Below, piece after piece: positions 13,301 through 22,700 of a stretch of DNA of 64,000 bases. The stretch spans positions 38,544,339-38,608,338 of the forward strand of contig OU015532.1 in NCBI GenBank assembly GCA_907165065.1, given 5' to 3'. Each line of letters begins with the position of its first letter. Position 1 is the stretch's first letter. Below the pieces are notes generated by a model. It was not told the DNA's origin. It worked only from the letters and a program-made list of their open reading frames with translations, and ran no database searches. The stretch is from Caprimulgus europaeus (taxonomy: Eukaryota > Chordata > Aves > Caprimulgiformes > Caprimulgidae). Made by a program: the position numbers and the translations under genes.

Positions 13301-15530
13301 TTTTGCCTTATTCATCTCAGAATTGCCAACCTATTTCATAGAACTGGGGGGAGGGGGGAGAAGTCAAGAGGCATTCATATTATTTCACATACATTACTCT
13401 GTCTCCTCACTATAAAAAGAGAGATCTCAGAAATACAGCACTAAGATCCATTACTAAGCACTTAAGCTGTGGTAGCACTAATTATCCCAAGTGCCCTTCA
13501 AAATCAAAAGACAAGCTTTCTTTCCCAGCAAACCCAAGATCTTAAGTGCTTGCATTCTTGCCATAATAAATTCACATATTACATTTCAAATACACACTTT
13601 TCTTGCTTGTATGATTAACAGTAACTATATTTCTTGAGAGCAATGTCAGGCAAGCTTCATACATACAGAGCTATAATGCTGTATATAGAATAATAAATCT
13701 ATCATAAAATAAAATATAATGTTGGGCTCTAAGGCTCAATTATCCATAGCTGCTTAATGGCAATATTTATAATTGCCTTTATAAGTAGCAAGATTGTTCC
13801 CAAACTATTCTTGGAAAACAGGGAGGACAAACAAAACCAACCATGTACATGACATGCTTGTTATTCTCGCTAAGAAAGGAGCACTTCTGTTTGCTTGGGG
13901 TATGAGAAAGAAAGGCACATGTTCCTGCTTCTCTGTTTCTTTCAAAAACAGGACATCTTGTTCAAAGCATTTTCTGTGGAATTTGCATCACAGATGCAAA
14001 AGTAAAGGGCTTGTGACAATGCTGCCAATCTGCCATGAATGGCAGGACACTCAGGGAGACAGGCCAGCAAACCATGGCAAAAAAGAACCTGAGAGCAATT
14101 CGCACAATGCGTTGTACCCGCCCTTGCCAGCTGGGCAGCCCAACACCAGGCTTTGAACAGTAAAATAGTTTGATAGCTCAAAAATAGACCTGATAAACTC
14201 GATCTATTGAACCATGTTAGATACAAGATGCTGAGGGAGCTTAAATTATCTGGATTAAGACAGAAGGTTCTCATACCAGCCAATAACTTAATACAGCACT
14301 CCTGCCATTAATTTTCCGCATAGCTTCTTGCAGCAATCTGAAACAGTGCAGGCAGAAAAGCAAACAGGACTGCAGATGCCATTAAGTAAAACCTTTTTTT
14401 CTTAAAAAAAAAAAAAAAAAAAAGGGGGGGGGGGAGAAAATGTCTGTGGCATTACCAAGATTAACCCTTCCTGAGCTTTCCCTAAATATCTGCTCTTGGT
14501 CATTCCCTGAGACTCCACCACACAGGCTTTTGGAGTTATTCCATTCAGATACTTTCATGGAGAAAATTAACTTCCTTTCTCATGCCCCCTCAAGTCCCTC
14601 TTCCTCTCAAAGTTCAAACTATTCACAGTAATTTAACCTGTATTTTGTTTACAGTGTAAACCTTCTTTAATACTTAATTCAAATATCACCCCTTCTTCAA
14701 AACATTCTGTCTTTCCACTCCTATCCCTGGATTCTCATCCAAACCTTTACTGTTCTCAGTTACTTCAGCTTTCTTTCTGGCTTTTCTATAGCCTGGCCTG
14801 CCTCATCACCTCCAGTCAAAGTGCTGTTAAGATCACCAGCCTAACTCTCTGCTTTGGTCTTGTTCAAGTCCTACAGGTGCCAGTATTTCCCACCTTCCAC
14901 CACACTTCAGAGCTAAAACTCTCTTTTTCAGCTGTTCCCCCATGCCACTGTCTCCGTCCATGACCTCCTTACTCCACCTGAAAAGGCAGAAGTGTACGAG
15001 AAGGAAGGCTTTTATCCCTAGTGGCCCTGAACACAGCCTGCTCGCCTGCCTCACGTCCAAGAAAACTGCTTTTTGGACAGTTTTTCCTCCCAGTTCCTTC
15101 TCATGACATAGATGCATTAGTAACGCTACTAAACTCTCTTCAGCAGCGTTTTCAAAGACACATCGCAAACTCGGCAGCTCCATCGCCACTACACAGCGCT
15201 ACTGAGGGGAGCAGCTCCAGTGTCCTCGCACTTTGGGCCACACCTCATCGTCCCGCGACGCTGAGGCTCCTTGGGGCGAGCACTACCTGCACCGGAACCT
15301 CCAGCCCGCCAGGACAGCAGCCATCGCACCAACCTCGTCCTTCAGCCGCAGCTGCCCCGGCGCTACCAGGCCGGCCCACCGCGCCCCCGGCAGAACTCAG
15401 CCCAAGGGGGCGGGCAGGGCCCACAGCACGACACGGAGACGATCCCTCCCCAGGGCCCGGAGCCGCGGGAAGCGCGTCCCGCTAGGACCCACAGGCGCCC
15501 GGCCCTACCTCGGATATCCACCGCCGCCAT
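4233..15530 (-). CDS. MED6: Mediator complex subunit 6, complete, eight coding exons
   Basis: MED6 is a head-module subunit of Mediator, the nuclear complex that links activators to RNA polymerase II. Coding exons on the minus strand are 15530-15509, 11908-11749, 10751-10660, 7383-7301, 6597-6489, 6073-5958, 4976-4949 and 4363-4233. Each is bounded by AG and GT, phases agree throughout, and the sum is 741 nt, giving 246 residues plus a stop, the usual vertebrate MED6 length. The protein starts [20 protein letters not shown], carries the conserved YILLHAQEP and YWWHFKD segments in its globular part, and ends in a charged Lys/Glu/Pro-rich tail finishing KRMRLQ. The start is fixed by homology and by the short first exon inside a CpG island. 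No break or missing exon is seen. Introns run from 415 to about 3600 bp. Identification is from recognised family sequence; exon joins are inferred by splice rules, not transcripts. Confidence 0.96.
4949..4976 (-). CDS. MED6: MED6 coding exon 7, 28-nt microexon (residues 195-204)
   Basis: This 28-nt exon encodes QKPGEKPIP plus the first base of Val204. The acceptor follows a pyrimidine-rich tract (TTCTTCCTCACAG) and the donor is G then GTAAAA, a weaker match than the others. It is below the size that most gene finders predict reliably, but skipping it would shift the frame, since 28 is not a multiple of three. Confidence 0.9.
5259..5481 (+). mobile_element. hAT MITE, 223 bp, in MED6 intron 6
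   Basis: The element has perfect 16-bp terminal inverted repeats (CAGGGGTCCTCAAACT and its complement). It is flanked by an 8-bp target duplication, ctgtaaat at 5251-5258 and ctgtaagc at 5482-5489, matching at six of eight positions, as expected for hAT transposition. Its left 95 bp and right 30 bp match the two ends of the longer element at 22,701-23,987 read in reverse. It is therefore an internal-deletion derivative of that family. It codes for nothing. A 32-bp unit inside it is present three times. Confidence 0.88.
5363..5456 (+). repeat. Three copies of a 32-bp unit inside the hAT MITE
   Basis: Units begin at 5363, 5395 and 5427 with a period of exactly 32 bp and differ at very few positions. 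Each unit contains a near-palindrome, CAGTGTCC then GGACAGTG. The longer relative at 22,701-23,987 has a single copy of this unit, near 22,733-22,765. Confidence 0.88.
5958..6073 (-). CDS. MED6: MED6 coding exon 6 (residues 156-194)
   Basis: This 116-nt exon encodes the Lys-rich linker [18 protein letters not shown] followed by [20 protein letters not shown] and Gln194. The acceptor is CTTGCAG and the donor is GTATGT. It ends in phase 0. Confidence 0.94.
6489..6597 (-). CDS. MED6: MED6 coding exon 5 (residues 120-156)
   Basis: This 109-nt exon encodes [20 protein letters not shown] and then [16 protein letters not shown]. The acceptor is CTGAAAG and the donor is G then GTATGA. It ends in phase 1. 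Confidence 0.94.
7301..7383 (-). CDS. MED6: MED6 coding exon 4 (residues 92-119)
   Basis: This 83-nt exon encodes [19 protein letters not shown] followed by LGSVINSRV. The acceptor is TCCCACAG and the donor is GTAAGT. It ends in phase 0. Confidence 0.94.
8422..8436 (+). repeat. A15 homopolymer in MED6 intron 3
   Basis: An uninterrupted A run lies about 250 bp upstream of the CR1 insertion. No retroposed sequence could be recognised next to it. Confidence 0.85.
8690..9357 (+). mobile_element. CR1, 5'-truncated, in MED6 intron 3 (antisense to MED6)
   Basis: The copy starts within the C-terminal part of ORF2 ([19 protein letters not shown]) and stays open through [14 protein letters not shown] and [20 protein letters not shown] to about 9,080. 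It is followed by the CR1 3' UTR and the terminal ATTCTGTG repeated twice at about 9,340-9,355. It belongs to the same group as the copy at 22.6-26.9 kb. It sits between MED6 exons 4 and 3, on the opposite strand. Confidence 0.92.
9973..10040 (+). repeat. 34-bp tandem duplication in MED6 intron 3
   Basis: Units 9973-10006 and 10007-10040 start ctcactattccaaa and end agaagaa. They differ at a few positions. Confidence 0.85.
10660..10751 (-). CDS. MED6: MED6 coding exon 3 (residues 61-92)
   Basis: This 92-nt exon encodes [15 protein letters not shown] followed by the basic/Gln stretch [10 protein letters not shown]. The acceptor is TTTTTCAG and the donor is G then GTAAGG. It ends in phase 1. 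Confidence 0.94.
11749..11908 (-). CDS. MED6: MED6 coding exon 2 (residues 8-61)
   Basis: This 160-nt exon encodes the segment starting [13 protein letters not shown] and containing [17 protein letters not shown]. The acceptor is CTTCCCAG and the donor is GTAAGT. It ends in phase 2, so Asn61 is split between this exon and exon 3. This is the most strongly conserved part of the protein. Confidence 0.95.
11994..12007 (+). repeat. (TG)7 microsatellite in MED6 intron 1
   Basis: Seven TG dinucleotides lie close to the acceptor end of MED6 intron 1. Confidence 0.9.
14404..14434 (+). repeat. Compound homopolymer A20 then G11
   Basis: Twenty A are followed directly by eleven G in MED6 intron 1. Such a tract is prone to sequencing and assembly length errors. 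Confidence 0.95.
15509..15530 (-). CDS. MED6: MED6 coding exon 1 (residues 1-7, ends phase 1)
   Basis: This 22-nt coding segment encodes MAAVDIR plus the first base of Asp8. The donor reads G then GTAGGG. The ATG context is GCCATGGCGGC, which is a strong Kozak context and also a YY1-like ATGGCGGC core overlapping the start codon. Confidence 0.93.
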
Positions 15531-15540
15531 GGCCGCGCCG

Positions 15541-15584
15541 CGCACTTCCGCCCGCCGCCCCGCGCACTTCCGCCCGCCGCCCCG
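15541..15584 (-). repeat. Perfect 22-bp tandem duplication carrying an ETS-type site
   Basis: The 22-bp unit at 15541-15562 is repeated exactly at 15563-15584. Each copy contains ACTTCCG, which reads CGGAAGT on the MED6 strand, an ETS-family core. The doublet lies 11-54 bp upstream of the MED6 ATG. Confidence 0.8.
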
Positions 15585-15884
15585 CGGACAGGAAGAGGGG
15601 TAGAGCGGCGCCAGTAAACGAGACGGGAGACGAGCGGCGCCACGCCCGGCGGGGCGGGCGGAGGGGCTGGGTGGAGGCGGGGCTGGGTGGAGGCGGGGCG
15701 GGGCGGGGCGGAGCCGGGCCAGGCTCACCCGGCCATGGCCGTGGGGCGGAGGAGCATCTCTCGTCCCAGCACGCAGCCACCGGCCGGGGAAACACAAGCG
15801 TGAAGCAATGGGTTGTGCTGCCCCAGCCTCCCACCACGGCCACAAGGTGTCCTGCTCTTCACCCATGAGTGGTGCGTAACCAGA

Positions 15885-16565
15885 ACGACGGCATTAATGA
15901 CAAAAACGACATGTATTTTTTTATGCTAATTCCGAGCTGTTTGTTCAAAAAACACAGATACAGGCGTTTTACAATCATTTTCACGTTGTCTTGGCCCTCT
16001 GGTAGTTGCCTGTCATTTTAAAAGTGAAAGAGATGTGGGCTGCACAGTCCTGCCAAGCATCACACCCGTCCTGGTATGGTTGGCTGGGGTAGCCTGGTTG
16101 TAGATTACGTGTGGGAATTAATAGGAGACGTCTGAGATCACACTACCAGAACACTGCACAGTACCTGTCGTGAGGCTTGGTCCTTGCCATTTTGACCCTT
16201 AAGTGATACCACCTTCACTTTATAAAGTGAAGACCTCCAGTCAGTGGGTGGAAGAATATTGATACGCTGAGGATTCACATCTAGACTGACAACCACCATC
16301 TACCAAACTGCTGTACTGAGCACCAAATACCCCTGCATCCCGCCAGTGTAGCTCCACACACCTGTCTTCATCCAGCCTTTGTGGGGGGCTGCTGGGATCA
16401 GCTGTTCCCTGAGTGGGAGCAGCAGGACCTGTGAAGGGAGCCTGGATGTTATCACCTCACTGATGGCATACTGGGGTGGTAACTGGTGATGGAATTTCTT
16501 CCCCTTCTGTTAGAGAGATGTACACAGTGTGTAAAAAGTACAGGGAAGGGATATTACTATTTATA
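15885..16565. other. Intergenic, nothing recognised
   Basis: This sequence runs upstream from the MED6 CpG island to the CR1 at 16.57 kb. It is unremarkable A+T-rich DNA with no coding signal. Confidence 0.4.
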
Positions 16566-16945
16566 AAATTATAGAATGGTTTAGGTTGGAAGGGACCTTT
16601 CAAGCCCATCCAGTCCAACCCCCCTGCAGTGAACAGGGACATCTTCAACTAGATCAGGTTTTTCAGAGCCCTGCCCAACCTGACCTTGAATGTTTCCAGG
16701 GATGGGCTTCTACTACCTCTCTGGGTAACCTGTGCCAGTGTTTCACCACCCTCATTGGAAAAAAATCTACCTTATATGTAGTCTAAATCTTCCCTCTTTT
16801 AGTTTAAAATTATTACCCCTTGTCCTATCACAACAGGCCCTGCTAAAAAGCTTGGCCCCATCTTTCTTATAGACCCCCTTTAAGTATTGAAAGGCCACAA
16901 TAATGTGTCCTCGGAGCTTTCTCTTCTCCAGGCCAGACAACAGCA
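16566..16945 (-). mobile_element. CR1 3' end, older and diverged
   Basis: The CR1 3' UTR is in reverse orientation, with its 3' terminus at the left (atagaatggtttaggttgg). The end of ORF2 is reached at about 16,920-16,945. Many differences from the other copies, including an A-run insertion near 16,760, indicate greater age. Confidence 0.87.
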
Positions 16946-18940
16946 ATCAAAGTTAGGACAAACCAGAGCTGACACTGCTTAATTACTTTTCACTCTGTCC
17001 TCTTGTACCGATGCATTAGGTGACAGGCTTTAACTGCATAACCACATGCTCTTCCTTTTTGTCCCCCCCAGGATTCCCATCTCATTCGATATGTTAGAGT
17101 CACCATATGACTTGCAGATATTCTGGGTTTGTTTCCTGTGAAGGAGAGCTGCCCGCAGAACACTTGCTTTACGTGTTTCAGCTATTGATGGATGTCAAAG
17201 AATCTAGTGAAAGCTACAGGAGATGACAAGATCAAACAGTTAAGGCAGAAGAAGACTTCTTTGGAGAACTGGACTCTATTCTTCCCAGTGATATAGGCAT
17301 AAATTATATTAAGTAAGTTTTTTCAACCTAATTTTTCACATTTGTCCAGTAATTTAAATCCCTCATTTGCTGGAGATTGACACTAGGGATCTGATCTATA
17401 GATGTGCTGAGCCCTCCCTGAAAATTAAGTTATAGTGGTCATGTTTTGTGTATTTTATAATTCTCTGTCCTCTGAGAGGTTGAGTTCTCTGAAATCTCTC
17501 TCAGATAAGACTTTTGTAATGTCTGTGATTCAAGACTGCATCTCTAAAAGACAGGGCAGTAACAGGTCTCTCAACTCAGATTGGTTTGTGAAAATAAATT
17601 TAATAATCTGCAAAAATATTATGGTGCTGGGATGGTCAATGGCATGAGGAAATTAAGGATTTCTGCTTCAAAAGGGGATTTGCTTAATGTGCAAAAATAA
17701 GTAAACAAGATTGAACAGCAAAAGAAAGCAAAGTACAGAACAGATGAGCACTGTCTCTTCTTAATGCTGAACACAGAAGGAAGCCAGGAAAATATGACAG
17801 TTAATAGTCTTTAACGGCACAACAACACTAAAAATCAAAGCTAATCTTAATTTTTCAATTTTTTTCATTTCTGAGTGCTTGTCTTTGCTACTAAGATAAT
17901 ATCCTGCACAACATACTTTTCCACCAGGTAACTCACACGTGCACACACTGCAGATCCCCATTCCTTAGTTAACTGCTACTTGTTAGCAGTTTTTACCTTT
18001 GCCAAACATGCCTCTCTAGCATTATCTACAGGACAGTGTTTCCAAATAAAATTATGATAAATTCCCATTTTAAACCCAATATTTAAATATCCCTGACAGG
18101 AGCAATCCTCCCGGAGAGCAGAAATGCCAACAGACATAACAGCCACCCTTCTGGAGCATCTCTGACGCCCTCTCTCATTCTATTTTTGTGCAAACCATTT
18201 CTCTTCAGTAGCAAATGGGAACTCAACCTCTATTTTAATTATTCATGTTGTCCATCTTTCCTGCTGACTCTGCACCTCTCCTCAGCAAGTATGTCTTTGG
18301 ATGAGTGAGGGGCTGAAAAGCAAAGACTCCTCAATGGGAAATAATGGGATTTGATGGCTTACAATAAATCTTCAATTATATGGTGAGACTAGTTGAACCA
18401 CTGCTGGAAAGAATTGTTCATCTGGTAACTTTTTTGCCTTGTACTGCAGCATGGAAGTCTCAGGCTTTTTCATTCGACCGCCTCTGAAAGGAGAGTCCTA
18501 ATGAGTATTGCGGCTCTGTCCTTGCTAGCAGGAGATGTGGGCTACAGATGAAGAGCTAATGAAAGCCATTAGGTAAAATGAGGAGTCTATGCACAGTGCT
18601 TTTAATGTCAAAGAAAGGTACCTTAAGCAATGAATATTTAGACATACTCATTTCATTTGTGTGTTTTAAAAATACATAAATTACTTGAATTAAAACTGAC
18701 ACCTTTTCAGGCCCCGGTGCTTGGATGTCATTTAGTGTCACCCTCCCCCCAGTGGAATTATTATTATGCATTTCTCTGATCAGAGCTAATGAGGAATCTC
18801 ATCCTACTATGCCCCCTCTCCTAGGCACTACACATACTTATACCAAAAGTGACAACTCCTAATTTACAATGTTCAGTATCTCCAGTGTATAAAGGATTGG
18901 TAGCACTGAGCACTCCAATCACATTATGGAAACAGTGGGG
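16946..18940. other. Intergenic, nothing recognised
   Basis: This is single-copy-looking A+T-rich DNA. Open frames are all under 75 codons and dissimilar to known families. Confidence 0.4.
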
Positions 18941-19572
18941 TGTCCTGGTTTTTAGCTGAAACAGAGCTGGGTTTCTTTTTCAGTCGTCAGAACAGTGCTG
19001 TGTTTTGCTCCTCAGCCTGGGACTTGTTATGAGAGAGACACTGATAACACACCAGTGTTTGCATTTTGGTTGTGGGAAGTGATGGATTTCATGTTTTGCT
19101 AGTCTACAAGCACAAGATCTAAGGGGGTGAGGAATATTTAAATTAATAAGCTAAATTGGCATTTGGATATGCCAATGGGATATTCCATATCATATCCCAT
19201 CATGTCTAGTATATTAGTGAGGGTCTTTTCCTCTTTTAGCTCTGACTTTCGCTTGGGCTCTCGCTCTTCTGGGATTGTGGTTTCAGTTTGGGATTGTTGC
19301 TCCTCCAGGAACGGGCTGGGCTCGGTTGGCAGGTGGTGAGCAGTTGCACTGGGTATCACTCATTTGTGTATTTTGTTACTGTTGTCATTATCACACTATT
19401 TTAATATTAGTATTATTTTAAGTTTTCTTTTATTTCCATTATTAAACTGTTCTTTTCTCAACCTACAAGCCTCCCTACCCTTGCCCCCCAGTCCTCTCCC
19501 CTGTCCCCTGGGGGTGGGGGGGAAGTGGGTGAATGGCTGTGTTGGCTGCTAGCCCAGTGAAATTAACACACA
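18941..19572 (+). mobile_element. Solo LTR of an avian endogenous retrovirus (ERVL-like), old
   Basis: The element begins TGTCCTGG and ends in a ...TTAACACACA motif, with the layout of a common avian ERV LTR. There is a 5' region, a polyadenylation signal region near 19,440 (attaaactg), then a C/T-rich tract, a G-rich run (gggggtgggggg) and the terminal segment. No internal retroviral sequence or second LTR is adjacent, so it is a solo LTR. No clear target duplication remains. The family name is by resemblance only. Confidence 0.7.
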
Positions 19573-20190
19573 GGGACACTAGCAAGGACTCCCTTTATAG
19601 TCTTGAATAAACACAACTAAATTGAGAGGACTAAGTCTACAAATAGAAGGAAAACCATCTCTGTGCACATCAGGTAAAAAGCATTGTCTCTGTATCATTA
19701 TTATACTCTGGGCAGTTTCCAAAAGATATTAGGCTGCTGAACAAGGAGATTATCACAGCATATTGCTTTCTGCCAACCTGCATTTGACCTCACAGATTAA
19801 TAGTAACAAGCTCCAAGTCCCATTCAGTGTTCTGGGCAAATCCAGTTCTGCAGTGAATCACAAGGGAGATTTAAATTTCTATGCTAATGCAAAATTGCTA
19901 GGCTTGAATTACTTATGGAATAAGCAATTTGCCACTGGTTTTATAGTACATAGGAATGGGAAAATGTTCTTTTAAATGCTTATCTTCTGGTTTGGGGGAA
20001 AGACTTAAAAAAAATAACAAAACAGTGACAGAAAATCATGGGCAGTGCAAGGAAAATGCTGAAATCATAGAATTTTAAAGGGAAAGTTTGAGTGGACTGC
20101 TATGAGTTCATCCATCTTAATTTGTTTTAATTTTTTTGCTGGTGAATTTTCCTTCTTTCCACCCTGGAAACAATGACAAAGTTACCAATA

Positions 20191-20354
20191 TCTTCAGATG
20201 GCACTACACATGCAGTCATTTACAGAATAGCTTCCAGTAGGCCTCAAAAGCCATTGTTTAACCATGCTTTAGAAACCCATATCATGGCCAAATTGCAAAA
20301 TTAAGTTTTTAAAATCCTTAATCAGAGCTTTTTGCTCACTTCAAAGTCTGTTAA
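20191..20354 (+). repeat. Copy A of an unassigned direct repeat (about 160 bp)
   Basis: This stretch aligns with 21,365-21,528 in the same orientation. Shared landmarks in order are cagcactac/ggcactac, tacagaata/tgcagaata, atatggccaaattgcaaaat (one base different), ccttaatcag/ccttagtcag, and a common ttaat end. I do not recognise the family. Confidence 0.6.
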
Positions 20355-21364
20355 TTTCTCTTTTCGTTCAGTGCATCTGCCTCTAATTTTCCTTTTCCTG
20401 AGATGCTGTTTTCTGCACAGTTTTTATAAATACCACTAATCACATGCATTGAATATAGAAAGAAAAAATACTGAGGCTTGTGTACTCTTTTTTTTTCTCC
20501 TGGAAAAGTGCCACAGGGAAGATCTAACTAAAGTGGCTGTAATGATGGCTCCAGCTGGTGCCCTCTTCAAAACTGGGTCCCCCCTCGTTGCTCTCAGCTC
20601 TGGGCTGCAAAGAGCAGAGAAGCTGGGGGACAGTGGGAAGAGTGATGCTCCCAGCAGCCTCCCAGCATTTTTGTACATCTCCTAGTGCCTTATCAGAGCC
20701 ATTTGTTCAAAGGGATGGGGGAAAAAAAAAAGACAAAACATTGCTAACAGTCTAAAAGCTTCCTGAAAACAATCAATCTCCCAATAAACCCCAAAAGGCT
20801 ATCTGTCAAGAAGTTATAAACCACAAAATGTCAGGGTGCCACACGGCTGATAACAACTGCAGGCAGGAGGGCAAATGAACTCCCAAGCAGAGAAGCACCA
20901 GCTATGTCATCTCGTGCATGATAATGTATTAAAACCACCCTGAAGCTCCTGATGCTGGCTTTTGTGCTTCTGCAGATGTTTAGCATCTGAGTTTAGCATC
21001 TCTGCTGCTTCATTGGCATTATCCATGCAAAAGCCCACAACAGAGAAGGATGTAACAAATCCAATCTGCAGGTGTTGGATCACCCAGAGGAGACTGGTGG
21101 GAGAAGCAGAAGCTGCCTCCATCCTGCACAGCTCTACCTGACTGCATTTGTTTGCCGGATTGGGAGTCAACTGGTGTTTTATTTCCACGCGGTTTCCAAA
21201 GGGCACATCAGGGCACTGGGGGCAGAGCCTTGGCCCTGCTTGCTGCCAAAAAGCAGGCAGTGATGAATGCTTACAGCCAGGGCTTACCCGGGAGAGGGAA
21301 GGGAAGAAAAGCAAAGCAATTGCCTCCCCATTCATCTTCTAATCTAATAATCTAATAATCCCAA

Positions 21365-21528
21365 TCTCCAGACAGCACTACAGATTTGGTGTTTGCAGAA
21401 TACCTCTCAGTCAGTTTCGAATGCCATAATTTTACCATGTGTTATAAACCCTAATATGGCCAAATTGCAAAATCCTTGATTTTCACGCCCTTAGTCAGGC
21501 ACTTGGCTGATATGAAGATGGTTTTAAT
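21365..21528 (+). repeat. Copy B of an unassigned direct repeat (about 160 bp)
   Basis: This is the partner of 20,191-20,354, about 1.17 kb downstream in the same orientation. The best-conserved core is the taatatggccaaattgcaaa block at about 21,452. The rest is diverged with small gaps, so the duplication or insertion events are old. Confidence 0.6.
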
Positions 21529-22700
21529 AAAATTCTGAGTGTCTCTAGTCTGATGAATGAAATCAGGATTTTCTTTCCTGGTTTACTGTATTTTCTATTA
21601 AAAACCCAGGGCTTTGGTTTGGCAGTGAGTCCTGTGCTACCCAGCGGGAGGATGCAAAACATGGACAGGCTGCCCAGATCAGGAAGTGAAACTAAATGCT
21701 TACTTTCAGTGCTTCAATATTGGGGAGAGCTGCAAAATCCAACAAGCAACACCAGAGGCAGAATATGAATGAAAAATCTTATAATCTCTCTCCTTGAACA
21801 ACCCCAGGCCTTCTTATGCTTAAAAAAAAGGATTCTATTTCATTTCAGTGAAGAATTTTCGTCTCAGCTCTGTGCATTTAGTCACATACCTTTTTTTCTC
21901 TGCACCCTCTGTCTCCCTAAAACAGATTTTCTCACCTACTATGAAAGCTTAATGTGTTCACTCCATCACTGTCTCAGCTGCCTAATTGGCCAGGCAGGTC
22001 CTTGATTGGATCCCTTCCTCCCTGGTCTCCTTTCACAGTATTTTTTCCTAGTGGTGGTTGCCTGGTAACCCTAACACCTCTGCTTCTTTCTTGGGAATTT
22101 TACGTGTTTCCCTCTAACAGGTACTGATAAAAAACATTATTTCCATCCTGACTGCGGTGTCCTTTCGTCTGTGCCTTCACATTACACGATGTTGAAGGCA
22201 GGAAAGTCACCCAAGCGCTGACCCCACACTAGCTATCTCTGCATAGCCAGGGCTGCTCATCCCTGCGCCCAGAGAGAGCAAGAATTAATGCTCATGACTG
22301 AGCAAACCCAAGGTGGGGAATCTGGCCTATTTGCTGGGCCTGTGAAAAATGAGCTGCAGCAAAGTGTTCCTTCTCTGTCGGTAATACTGCTTATCAAAGG
22401 TTATTTGCAAGGTAATTGGAAACTGGTTTGGGCTGAGGAAAGTTCCAGTTTGGTAGAGGTTGCATGAGTTTATGGGGACCTTTCAGCTAGATGGGGCTTT
22501 TGCCTGCTTGGTCTGCAGAAGGTATTTTGAGAGAGGGGATTTACTTGTTCCCTGCAAATGTGGCTGAGAAGGTATGGGTTCCCTTTCCTTTACATTCAGA
22601 AGCTGTTGCAGAAAGCATCAGTAGAGGCTTCACCTTCACACAGAGTCACAGAATCACAGAATGGTAGGGATTGGAAGGGACCTCGAAAGATCATCTAGTC

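Larger units (their letters stand above)
15230..15760 (-). promoter_or_regulatory. MED6: MED6 CpG-island promoter
   Basis: The sequence is very GC- and CpG-rich around the MED6 start codon, in contrast to A+T-rich DNA on both sides. Repeated GGGGCGG boxes, Sp1-like, occur at about 15,658-15,712. Two copies of a GGAA-core ETS-type site lie within 45 bp of the ATG, and there is no TATA box near it. This fits a housekeeping promoter. The transcription start is not visible. Confidence 0.8.
19573..22641. other. Intergenic; holds the unassigned direct-repeat pair
   Basis: Apart from the two related blocks at 20,191-20,354 and 21,365-21,528, nothing could be assigned. Overlapping open frames around 20,907-21,355 look like by-products of local composition. 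Confidence 0.4.

Noticed and set aside
15233-15868. Long open frames on both strands in the MED6 CpG island
   Set aside because: They are low-complexity GC-rich frames overlapping the MED6 promoter and first exon. None resembles a protein family.
20065-20125. Possible CR1 3' tail remnant (atcatagaatttt...)
   Set aside because: The match is limited to the short tail and could be chance.
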